NCBI GenBank assembly: GCA_020216655.1
Contig: JAIWNU010000023.1
Coordinates: forward strand, 1-10,000
Direction of reading: 5' to 3'
DNA from: Treponema sp.
GTDB lineage: Bacteria > Spirochaetota > Spirochaetia > Treponematales > Breznakiellaceae
DNA length: 10,000 nucleotides
Shown here: positions 1 to 6,596 of the stretch, piece by piece
Numbering within the stretch: the first letter of the stretch is position 1
Layout: the number at the start of each line of letters is the position of its first letter
Translations under genes and position numbers: made by a program
Notes under the pieces: model-generated
Databases searched by the model: none
What the model was told of the DNA's origin: nothing
The model's input: the letters and a program-made list of their open reading frames with translations, nothing else

Positions 1-1
1 G

Positions 2-400
2 AGCCGTTATGGACGGCCCTTATCTGTCATTATGCTGGATATCGATAATTTTAAACGGGTGAACGATACTTTTGGTCACCGGACAGGGGACGAGGTTATC
101 CAATCGGTTGCCAATTCGATTATGGCAAATATCCGCAAAACCGATGTGGCGGGCCGCTATGGCGGAGAAGAATTCCTCGTGCTGCTTCCCGAAACTGACC
201 TGAAAGCCGCCCGGGTAGTGGCAGAAAAGATAAGAAGTACCTTGAATCAGCTCAGTTTTGCCACCTCTGCCTTGTCAGTGACTATATCCGCTGGGGTAGC
301 CGAAGCTGAGAAGGGCGAAACCTTCGAAGCTCTTATTACTCGGGTAGATACAAAACTCTATCAAGCGAAGCGGAACGGGAAAAACAGGGTAGAAGGTTAA
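2..400 (+). CDS. Diguanylate cyclase, GGDEF domain (5' partial)
   Basis: The reading frame is open from base 2, so the gene starts upstream and only the C-terminal 132 residues are visible. They form most of a GGDEF domain, which condenses two GTP into cyclic di-GMP. The first metal-binding aspartate is in MLDIDNFK (about residue 13), the substrate-contacting Asn in the FKRVND segment (about residue 21), and the signature reads GGEEF (bases 161-175, residues 54-58), a form found in active enzymes. The product-inhibition I-site RxxD is intact as RKTD, exactly five residues before GGEEF, so feedback inhibition by c-di-GMP is expected. The fold closes with the usual VTISAGVAE strand and a DTKLYQAKRNGKNR helix. 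No EAL domain follows, so this is a cyclase end rather than a dual enzyme. The sensory N-terminus is outside the window, so the signal it reads is unknown. Confidence 0.92.
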   Translation, partial: SRYGRPLSVIMLDIDNFKRVNDTFGHRTGDEVIQSVANSIMANIRKTDVAGRYGGEEFLVLLPETDLKAARVVAEKIRSTLNQLSFATSALSVTISAGVAEAEKGETFEALITRVDTKLYQAKRNGKNRVEG

Positions 401-406
401 AGGCTC

Positions 407-434
407 GCAGACAAAGGTTTACACCTTTGTCTGC
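407..434. terminator. Perfect 12-bp hairpin between convergent genes
   Basis: Bases 407-418 (GCAGACAAAGGT) pair without mismatch to 423-434 around a 4-base loop. It starts 7 bp after the GGDEF gene stop and lies 20 bp past the dnaE stop on the other strand, so it is placed to end both transcripts. Neither side has a strong T-tract: TTTTA appears only about 20 bases downstream on the plus strand, and CTTTAA on the minus strand. It may therefore need a factor, or may mainly protect 3' ends. Confidence 0.55.
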
Positions 435-454
435 ATCCTGCATCTCATAGGCTT

Positions 455-3400
455 TTATTCCCGCCAGACCTCCGCAACACCGGGCAGCATACCGATCGAT
501 TCCAGCGCCCATGAATCGGCGCCGCTTGTAATCTGTGTTGCGGTCCGCACGACCGACTCACCCCCGGGAACCGGAATGTGAATAAAAACCGAACAGGGCC
601 CGGAGTGTTCAAAGAGGTGGTCCCGCAGGGGATACAGGTTCTCTTCTTTTGTGCAGATTTCAGTTTTAAGCCGTATATGAATTTCCCGGTATGACTTTTC
701 GGTGAGGTTCTGGATATCCAGCATTTCATTGACAATAAAGTTTATTTTTTCACCCCGGGAACGGTCTACCTTGCCTTTCAGGGCTACGATTTCATCAATA
801 TGAAGCTTGTCCTTGTATTTTTCCCATGCATCGGAAAAGAGGGTCAGGTCTATTTGTCCCTTAAAGTCCGCAAGGGAAGAAAAGCCCATCCATTTTCCAT
901 TTTTAGACTGGTAGGGACGCAAGGACTTGATTTGCCCGAGGATAACATATTCCTTGTCGGGGCTGGAACGTTCCGGATGGGATAGATCTAGGCTCACCGA
1001 TCGTTCCCAGGTCTGCCGGTAGTCATCCATGGGATGGCCTGAAAAATAAAAACCGATGAGTTCCTTTTCTATGGCAAGCTGTTCCTGTTTGTCCCAGTCA
1101 GGGGCAGGCTCAAACTCAAAATCGGGATATTCTTTTTCGCCGGAGTCTTCAAAGAGGCTCGACTGGCCGAATTTCTTATCTTCCTTCTTATTTTGGGCAT
1201 ATTCGACTGCCCGTTCCAGGTTAGCCAGGAGGGTGGGCCGGCTTTGGCCGAGCCTGTCAAAGGCTCCTGTCTTTATAAGCAGCTCTATGACCTTTTTACC
1301 TACCGTTTTAATATCTACCCGGTCTAAAAAGTCCATAAAGGTGCTATAGGGGCCGTCTTTTGCGCGCTGGCCTATGATTTCGTCCGCCGCCGCGTCTCCC
1401 AAGCCCTTAATACCTAAAAGGCCGTAAATGATTTTGCCATCTACGACGGTAAAATATTTTTCTGACTTGTTAATGTCCGGCGGTTCTATGGTAAGCCCCA
1501 TGCGGCGGCTTTCATCAATATATTCGGGGAGCTTGTCCGTGCTGGTGATTTCGTTGGTAAGGTTGGCTGCCATGAATTCGGCAGGAAAATTGGCTTTTAG
1601 GTAGGCCGTCCGGTAGGCAACCACCGAGTAGGCCGCAGCATGGCTCTTGTTAAAGCCATAGCCTGCAAAGGGGACCAAAATCTCGAAAATCCGATCCGCA
1701 TCGGCTTCGGAAAAGCCCCTCTTTTTTGCCCCTTCGATAAACCGGGCTTTTTCCTTGACCATGACATCGGCCTTCTTTTTTCCCATGGCCCGTCTCAGCA
1801 GGTCTGCTTGGCCGAGGCTGTAACCGCCGATGATCTGGGCTACCTGCATTACCTGTTCCTGGTAAACGATGACGCCGTAGGTTTCCTTAAGGATCCCTTC
1901 CAGACAGGGATCAGGATATTCGATCGGCCTGCGGCCCCATTTGGAATCGACAAACTGGGGGATGTAAGCCATGGGCCCCGGCCGGTACAGGGCGTTCAAG
2001 GCGATGAGGTCCTCTATTTTGTTTGGTTTTGCCTGTTTCAGGATGCTCTGCATGCCTGAGGATTCAAACTGGAATACGCAGGTGCTTTGGCCCTCTCCAA
2101 GGAGCTTATAAGTAGCTGGATCGGTCTCGCTGACCTTATCCGCATCAAAATCGGCGTATATTCCGCCACGCTTACGGATCAGGTCCTGGGTGTTTTTTAT
2201 GAGAGTCAGGGTTTTAAGTCCCAGAAAGTCCATTTTTACCAGTCCGCATTCCTCGATCTGGTCCATGGTAAACTGGGTTGCTACGGTGCCGGTTTTAGCA
2301 TCCCGATAGAGGGGCACATAGTCGGTAAGCTCGGTCTTTCCGATGACGATACCTGCCGCATGGAGGCTTGAGTGCCTGTTTTTGTTTTCCAGCCGTTTGG
2401 CGATGGCAAAAAGTTCCTGGTATTTGGGATCCTCCGCAAGTTTTGCCAGTTCAGGCTCCTGTTCCATAGCCTTAGCCAGGGTCATTTTGGGATCCTCGGG
2501 GATAAGCTTGGCGATACGGTTGGCCTCTTCCAGGGGAATATCCAGGGCCCGGGCTACATCTTTTATGACCGCCTTAGCTTTGAGGGTTCCAAAGGTGATA
2601 ATCTGTCCGACCCGTTCCCGGCCATATTTCCGTGTTACATAGTCGATAACCTCTCCCCGCCGTTCAAAGCAGAAGTCTACATCAAAGTCTGGCATTGATA
2701 CCCGTTCGGGGTTTAGGAAACGCTCAAAGAGGAGGTTGTACTTAAGGGGATCTATGTCGGTAATCCGCATGGCGTAAGCGACAATAGAGCCTGCACCGGA
2801 ACCGCGTCCAGGACCGACGGGAATGTCATGTTCCTTAGCCCAGTTAATAAAGTCCGCCACTATAAGAAAGTAGCCGACGAAGTCCATTTTTATGATGATA
2901 TCCAGTTCATAGTCGGCCCGCTGCCGTATTTCTTCGGTAATTTCCGCATAGCGTTTTTTAAGTCCCTCGTAGGTCAGGTGCCTGATATAGTCCGCTCCGT
3001 TGGTAAAGGGCGGGGGAAGCTCAAAATCGGGAAGCAGCGGTCCGGGAAGGGGGATGCTGGTATGGCACCGTTCGGCGATACGGACCGTGTTCAGTATAGC
3101 TTCGGGATATTCCGGAAAGAGAGAAGCCATTTCATCGCCGCTTTTAAGGTAAAACTCGCTTGTTTCAAAGCGCATGCGGCTCAGTTCGTTCCGTTTTTTA
3201 TTAGTCGAGATACACAGGAGTATGTCCTGGGCAACCGAATCTTCTTTATCGAGGTAATGGATATCGTTGGTAACCACGAGGGGAATACCGGTTCGTTTTG
3301 ATAGGTTTACGAGGAGCGGATTTACCTTTTTCTGTTCCGGCAGGCCATGGTCCTGGAGCTCCAAATAAAAGTTGTCTTCCCCCAGGATTTCCCGGAGTCT

Positions 3401-3883
3401 CCTGGCCCGCTGCAGGGCTTCCTGGGCTTTACCTTCCAGAAGGAGGCTGGGGATTTCGCCTCCTAGACAGGCAGAAAGGCCAATGAGTCCCTCATGGTAT
3501 TTAACCAGCAGTTCCTCGTCTATCCGAGGCTTATAATAAAATCCTTCGGTATAGGAAAAGGATGACAGCTTCATCAGGTTCCGGTAGCCTGTTTCACTCG
3601 TTGCCAACAGCACCAGGTGGTAGTATTTATTGCCCGTCTCGGATCCCTTTTTATCGAAGCGGGAACCGGTGGTCATATAAAATTCACTGCCAATAATCGG
3701 ATGTATCTCTGCGGCCTTGCATTCCTTAAAAAACTTGAGGGCGCCGAACATATTGCCGTGGTCCGTTAGGGCCAGGTGTTTCATGCCCAGGGCCTTTGCC
3801 TTAGCGATGAGGCTTTTTACCGAAGCCGCTCCATCCAAAAGAGAATAGTCCGAATGGACATGGAGGTGAACAAAATCAGTCAT
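455..3883 (-). CDS. dnaE: DNA polymerase III subunit alpha (DnaE), replicative
   Basis: Full-length C-family replicative polymerase of 1142 residues (E. coli: 1160). The start chosen is the ATG giving MTDFVHLHVHSDYS; an in-frame ATG at 3916 adds 11 residues unlike the family and lacks a ribosome site, while 3883 has AGGG just upstream. Domains in order: PHP domain (about 1-280) with H8, H10, D41, H42, E67, H89, C139, D207 and H209 all present, so it looks metal-binding, unlike the degenerate E. coli PHP; palm with GPGRGSGAGS (357-366) and catalytic D401 and D403 in MPDFDVDF, and D552 in KMDFLGL; fingers with conserved FNKSHAAAYS (744-753); a helix-hairpin-helix (about 821-835); an internal beta-clamp-binding motif QSSLF (907-911, bases 1151-1165); an OB fold (about 968-1040); and a C-terminal tau-binding-like domain. 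It acts at the replication fork with the clamp. It is transcribed alone, divergent from the LacI-type gene. Confidence 0.97.
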   Translation of the reverse strand: MTDFVHLHVHSDYSLLDGAASVKSLIAKAKALGMKHLALTDHGNMFGALKFFKECKAAEIHPIIGSEFYMTTGSRFDKKGSETGNKYYHLVLLATSETGYRNLMKLSSFSYTEGFYYKPRIDEELLVKYHEGLIGLSACLGGEIPSLLLEGKAQEALQRARRLREILGEDNFYLELQDHGLPEQKKVNPLLVNLSKRTGIPLVVTNDIHYLDKEDSVAQDILLCISTNKKRNELSRMRFETSEFYLKSGDEMASLFPEYPEAILNTVRIAERCHTSIPLPGPLLPDFELPPPFTNGADYIRHLTYEGLKKRYAEITEEIRQRADYELDIIIKMDFVGYFLIVADFINWAKEHDIPVGPGRGSGAGSIVAYAMRITDIDPLKYNLLFERFLNPERVSMPDFDVDFCFERRGEVIDYVTRKYGRERVGQIITFGTLKAKAVIKDVARALDIPLEEANRIAKLIPEDPKMTLAKAMEQEPELAKLAEDPKYQELFAIAKRLENKNRHSSLHAAGIVIGKTELTDYVPLYRDAKTGTVATQFTMDQIEECGLVKMDFLGLKTLTLIKNTQDLIRKRGGIYADFDADKVSETDPATYKLLGEGQSTCVFQFESSGMQSILKQAKPNKIEDLIALNALYRPGPMAYIPQFVDSKWGRRPIEYPDPCLEGILKETYGVIVYQEQVMQVAQIIGGYSLGQADLLRRAMGKKKADVMVKEKARFIEGAKKRGFSEADADRIFEILVPFAGYGFNKSHAAAYSVVAYRTAYLKANFPAEFMAANLTNEITSTDKLPEYIDESRRMGLTIEPPDINKSEKYFTVVDGKIIYGLLGIKGLGDAAADEIIGQRAKDGPYSTFMDFLDRVDIKTVGKKVIELLIKTGAFDRLGQSRPTLLANLERAVEYAQNKKEDKKFGQSSLFEDSGEKEYPDFEFEPAPDWDKQEQLAIEKELIGFYFSGHPMDDYRQTWERSVSLDLSHPERSSPDKEYVILGQIKSLRPYQSKNGKWMGFSSLADFKGQIDLTLFSDAWEKYKDKLHIDEIVALKGKVDRSRGEKINFIVNEMLDIQNLTEKSYREIHIRLKTEICTKEENLYPLRDHLFEHSGPCSVFIHIPVPGGESVVRTATQITSGADSWALESIGMLPGVAEVWRE

Positions 3884-3892
3884 AGATACCCT

Positions 3893-3921
3893 ATTGTAAC
3901 GGCGAAAAGACCACATCTCAA
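3893..3921 (-). promoter_or_regulatory. Putative sigma70-type promoter of dnaE
   Basis: Read on the minus strand, TTGAGA (3921-3916) is followed after exactly 17 bp by TACAAT (3898-3893). Each hexamer differs from consensus at one position. The predicted transcription start, near 3886-3887, would leave only 3-4 bases before the dnaE ATG at 3883, which would make the message nearly leaderless. If the AGGG before that ATG is used instead, a further upstream promoter must exist. Confidence 0.5.
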
Positions 3922-3933
3922 GGGGTAAAATGA

Positions 3934-3962
3934 TTGCAATCGATTACGTTCGGTTGTATGAT
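3934..3962 (+). promoter_or_regulatory. Putative promoter of the LacI-family gene
   Basis: TTGCAA (3934-3939) and TATGAT (3957-3962) are separated by 17 bp. The -10 has one mismatch to consensus and the -35 has two. The -35 lies inside the LacI-type operator at 3935-3948, so repressor binding would block polymerase. As with dnaE, the expected start (about 3968-3970) is almost at the start codon. Confidence 0.4.
3935..3948. promoter_or_regulatory. LacI-family operator, probably autoregulatory
   Basis: TGCAATCGATTACG fits the LacI-family operator pattern TGnAAnCGnTTnCA at every fixed position except the last (G for A). The centre is the CpG at 3941-3942, and five of seven half-site positions are symmetric. 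It lies 23 bp upstream of the repressor ATG and overlaps its putative -35, the classic arrangement for autorepression. It also sits 13 bp upstream of the dnaE -35, so an effect on dnaE is possible. That the neighbouring repressor binds here is an inference. Confidence 0.6.
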
Positions 3963-3971
3963 AGGATGACC

Positions 3972-5000
3972 ATGGTTACCATCTACGATATTGCCAAAAT
4001 CACCGGGTACTCTGCTCCGACCGTGTCGAAAGCTCTGAACAACCAGAGCGATATCGGGCAAAAAACGAAGGAAAAGATATTAAAGGTTGCCAAAGAACTG
4101 GGCTATGTTCCCAATTCAAGCGCTAAGGGGCTCGTAACTAAAAAATCCAGGCTTATCGGTCTTATCTACGAAGAAGATGACATGGGCATTGGCATAGAAC
4201 ATCCGCTTTTTTCCACAATTATAAACGCCTTTAAGCAGGAAATGGAATCAGAAGGCTATGAGCTCATTTTTATCGCCAGAAACTTGGGAGGCAAAAGGAT
4301 GAGCCTCCTGGAACATTGCCGATACCGGCAGGTTGATGGGGTCCTGGTGGTGAACGTGGATGCCAAAGATGAAGAAGTAAGGGATGTTACGAACAGTAAT
4401 ATTCCCTGTATATCATCCAACATTGTTTTCCCTGAAATTGCGACTGTAACTTCAGAAAATATTAAGCCCGCGGTAGAGGCGGTTCAGTATTTATACAAAT
4501 TAGGGCATAGGCTGATTGCCCATATTGCCGGTCCCCAGGATTCAATCGCTGCAGCAGGCTATGAGCGGCTCGAAGGGTATAAGGCTGGCCTTTTATCGCG
4601 GCAGCTCCCGATTCGGGATGAATTCATCGTTATTTCCGAATACTGGAACGGCGAATCTGGTTACAAGGCCATGATGGATTTATGGCGCCGAAATGAAAAA
4701 CCGACGGCCATTTTCTGCGCCAGTGATATTATGGCCATGGGGGTCATGAATGCCTGTCATGATTTGGGATTAAGAATTCCAGAGGATATTTCTATCATCA
4801 GTTTTGATGACAATCTGTGGGCCAGCTTCTCCCATCCTCCCCTCACCACCTTCCGGCAAGACAGGCAGGCCATAGGAAAGAAGGCCGCAGAACTGATGAA
4901 ACTGTTGCTGAACGGCGAAAAAGTGCCCTCCCGGGTGCTCATTCCGGTACAGCTCATTGAACGGGATAGTTGTGCACCGCCACATGGTGTGCGCACTTGA
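3972..5000 (+). CDS. LacI-family transcriptional regulator
   Basis: A 342-residue DNA-binding regulator of normal LacI/GalR length. The start at 3972 gives MVTIYDIAK, the usual family N-terminus, with AGGA five bases before it; earlier ATGs at 3930 and 3966 add residues the family lacks. Residues 4-23 form the helix-turn-helix (recognition part APTVSKALN), and 46-57 (VPNSSAKGL) the hinge helix that inserts Leu into the central CpG of the operator. From about 60 to 335 is a periplasmic-binding-protein-like effector domain, with HPLFSTIINAF, the R199 segment, ASDIMAMG (250-257) and SFDDN (277-281). R199, D252 and D279 match positions that usually contact a sugar or nucleobase effector, so a small polar effector is likely, but its identity cannot be read. 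No transport or catabolic genes adjoin it, so its target regulon lies elsewhere, apart from probable control of its own promoter. Confidence 0.93.
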   Translation: MVTIYDIAKITGYSAPTVSKALNNQSDIGQKTKEKILKVAKELGYVPNSSAKGLVTKKSRLIGLIYEEDDMGIGIEHPLFSTIINAFKQEMESEGYELIFIARNLGGKRMSLLEHCRYRQVDGVLVVNVDAKDEEVRDVTNSNIPCISSNIVFPEIATVTSENIKPAVEAVQYLYKLGHRLIAHIAGPQDSIAAAGYERLEGYKAGLLSRQLPIRDEFIVISEYWNGESGYKAMMDLWRRNEKPTAIFCASDIMAMGVMNACHDLGLRIPEDISIISFDDNLWASFSHPPLTTFRQDRQAIGKKAAELMKLLLNGEKVPSRVLIPVQLIERDSCAPPHGVRT

Positions 5001-5078
5001 CAGAAAGTGAAAGTTCATGCAAAATAATCGTATGTTTATACAGTTTTGTATGACCAATTCTATTAGTCTCGCAGCAGC

Positions 5079-5164
5079 AGCCGCTATCCCGGAGGATCGC
5101 GGTTAGCTGATACCACAACATATCAGAGCCGTGGTCCTCCAGCGTGGGGATTGCGGCTTTTTTT
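5079..5164 (+). terminator. Very long hairpin terminator, possible structured RNA
   Basis: An 80-nt almost fully paired element ends in seven T residues (5158-5164). Outer stem: 5079-5084 with 5153-5158, a T-T mismatch, then 5086-5090 with 5147-5151. A 6-base bulge lies on the 3' side (5141-5146). Middle stem: 5091-5104 with 5127-5140, 14 consecutive pairs including three G-T/U. Inner stem: 5107-5112 with 5121-5126 around an 8-base loop. It starts 79 bp after the LacI-type gene stop and ends 66 bp before the aminotransferase. The simplest role is the repressor gene's intrinsic terminator, but it is much longer than needed, so an attenuator or small RNA is also possible. Confidence 0.75.
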
Positions 5165-5181
5165 ATGTCCAGAGAGGACAT
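5165..5181. repeat. Small inverted repeat after the T-tract
   Basis: ATGTCC (5165-5170) is repeated inverted as GGACAT (5176-5181) around AGAGA. It immediately follows the long terminator and lies in the presumed leader of the aminotransferase gene. It could be a minor hairpin or a binding site, and it could be chance. The rest of 5182-5218 shows no convincing promoter. Confidence 0.3.
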
Positions 5182-5230
5182 CTAAAAGACCATCCCCATC
5201 CATGGAACACTTCGGCCCAAAGGAGTTTGT

Positions 5231-6577
5231 ATGAGAAGGGATATTGTGCATCCGGGGGCTGGTCAGTTGCGCTACGAAATCCGCGAAATTGTATCCTTTG
5301 CCCGTGAGTTAGGTCGGTGGAATGTACCCATTACCTGGGAAAACATCGGAGATCCGGTTAAAAAGGGCGAACCCATCGCTATTTGGATTAAAGACATTGT
5401 TCGCCGCAGGGTAATGGAGGACCTTTCCTATGCCTATTCGGATACCGAAGGCGTCCGGGAAACCAGGGAATTTCTTGCTGGCTTAGCCAATCAGCGATCT
5501 CTCTTAAATCCCCTGGGAGCTATGGAATGTTCTGCAGCACCGCTAGTGGCAGAGGACATTATCTTTTTTAACGGCCTTGGCGATGCGGTTGCCAAGGTAT
5601 TCGGATTCTTGCGCCGGGAAGCCCGTGTGTTAGGGCCCTCGCCAGCTTATTCCACCCTGTCCTCCGCAGAAGCAGCCCACTCTGGCTACGATCACCTCAC
5701 CTACCGGCTCGATCCGGAAAACAACTGGATGCCTGACCTGGAGGATGTGGAACTTAAGGTAAAATACAATGATGCCATTGCGGGGCTTTTGCTTATCAAC
5801 CCTGACAATCCGACCAGTGCGGTGTATCCGGTTGAGGTGCTTACAAAACTTGTTGCCATTGCAAAAAAATATGGCCTTTTTATCATTGCCGATGAAACCT
5901 ATGCAAATATTGTGTTTCCCGGCAATAAGACGGCTGCCCTTTCCCAGGTCATTGGGGATGTTCCGGGGCTAGCCCTCAGGTCTATTTCCAAGGAAGTGCC
6001 CTGGCCTGGAGCCCGTTCAGGCTGGATTGAAGTGTATAACAAAAATGTGGATCCCCAGTTTTCCCGTTATGTTCAGAGTCTTGTGGATTCCAAACGGCTC
6101 GAAGTCTGCTCCACCACCTTGCCCCAGCTATGTATTCCGGACATTATGGGGGACAGTCGCTATGCGACCCATCTTAAACGCCGAGCTCAGATGTTTGCCG
6201 AACGGGCCGACGAGGCAGAGGATGCTTTTGCTTCGGTTAGGGGCTTACGGCTCATAAAACCCCGGGGCGCCCTTTATGCAACGGCCCTCTTCGATACAAA
6301 ACATTTCTTTGATGGGAAGGAAGCTATGAGGCGCCTGCCGGTAGCAGACAAGGGGCTCGAAGATTTTATAACCGAGCGAACTAAAAACGTAGCGCCGGAC
6401 AAACGATTTGTGTATTGGCTGCTTGCTGCGACGGGTATTTGCGTGGTTCCTCTTTCCGGCTTTGTGAGCGAGCTCCCGGGCTTTCGTTTTACCCTTCTTG
6501 AACAGGATAAGAAGAAGCGTACATGGATCTATAAAACTCTGGCGGAAAAGGCGGAAGAATACCTCGGAAGTGTCTAG
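5231..6577 (+). CDS. PLP-dependent aminotransferase, class I/II (fold type I)
   Basis: A 448-residue cytoplasmic enzyme of the aspartate-aminotransferase superfamily. The ATG has a strong ribosome site, AAAGGAG (5219-5225), five bases upstream. Visible active-site features in order: NGLGDAVAK (114-122) for the cofactor phosphate; an aromatic residue in SPAYSTL (about 140) over the ring; NPDNPT (190-195) with N193; ADETY (220-224) with D221 and Y224; SISKEVPWPGARSGW with Schiff-base lysine K254 and phosphate-binding R262; and GFRFTLL with R419, in the place of the arginine that binds the substrate alpha-carboxylate. It should exchange an amino group between an amino acid and a 2-oxoacid, but the substrate cannot be read. 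It is longer than the usual 390-400 residues, with extra sequence near 88-108 and 355-395. It appears monocistronic, with the long hairpin upstream and a convergent neighbour 19 bp downstream. Confidence 0.92.
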   Translation: MRRDIVHPGAGQLRYEIREIVSFARELGRWNVPITWENIGDPVKKGEPIAIWIKDIVRRRVMEDLSYAYSDTEGVRETREFLAGLANQRSLLNPLGAMECSAAPLVAEDIIFFNGLGDAVAKVFGFLRREARVLGPSPAYSTLSSAEAAHSGYDHLTYRLDPENNWMPDLEDVELKVKYNDAIAGLLLINPDNPTSAVYPVEVLTKLVAIAKKYGLFIIADETYANIVFPGNKTAALSQVIGDVPGLALRSISKEVPWPGARSGWIEVYNKNVDPQFSRYVQSLVDSKRLEVCSTTLPQLCIPDIMGDSRYATHLKRRAQMFAERADEAEDAFASVRGLRLIKPRGALYATALFDTKHFFDGKEAMRRLPVADKGLEDFITERTKNVAPDKRFVYWLLAATGICVVPLSGFVSELPGFRFTLLEQDKKKRTWIYKTLAEKAEEYLGSV

Positions 6578-6596
6578 TTCCCTGGGCATTGCTTGA

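Noticed and set aside
2828..3301. 157-codon plus-strand open frame inside dnaE
   Set aside because: It is the antisense shadow of a strongly conserved polymerase gene, with no family features or ribosome site supporting it.
3884..3916. Longer DnaE start at ATG 3916 adding 11 residues
   Set aside because: The extension lacks a ribosome site, runs through the putative dnaE promoter, and the family N-terminus begins at MTDFVHLH.
5071..5080. Short GCA triplet run (GCAGCAGCAG)
   Set aside because: Three copies only; too short to be a meaningful tandem repeat and it merely flanks the long hairpin.
5079..5164. T-box riboswitch, SRP RNA or 6S RNA
   Set aside because: There is no T-box consensus and too little room for a specifier stem; the SRP apical-loop motif is missing; it is too short and too fully paired for 6S RNA.
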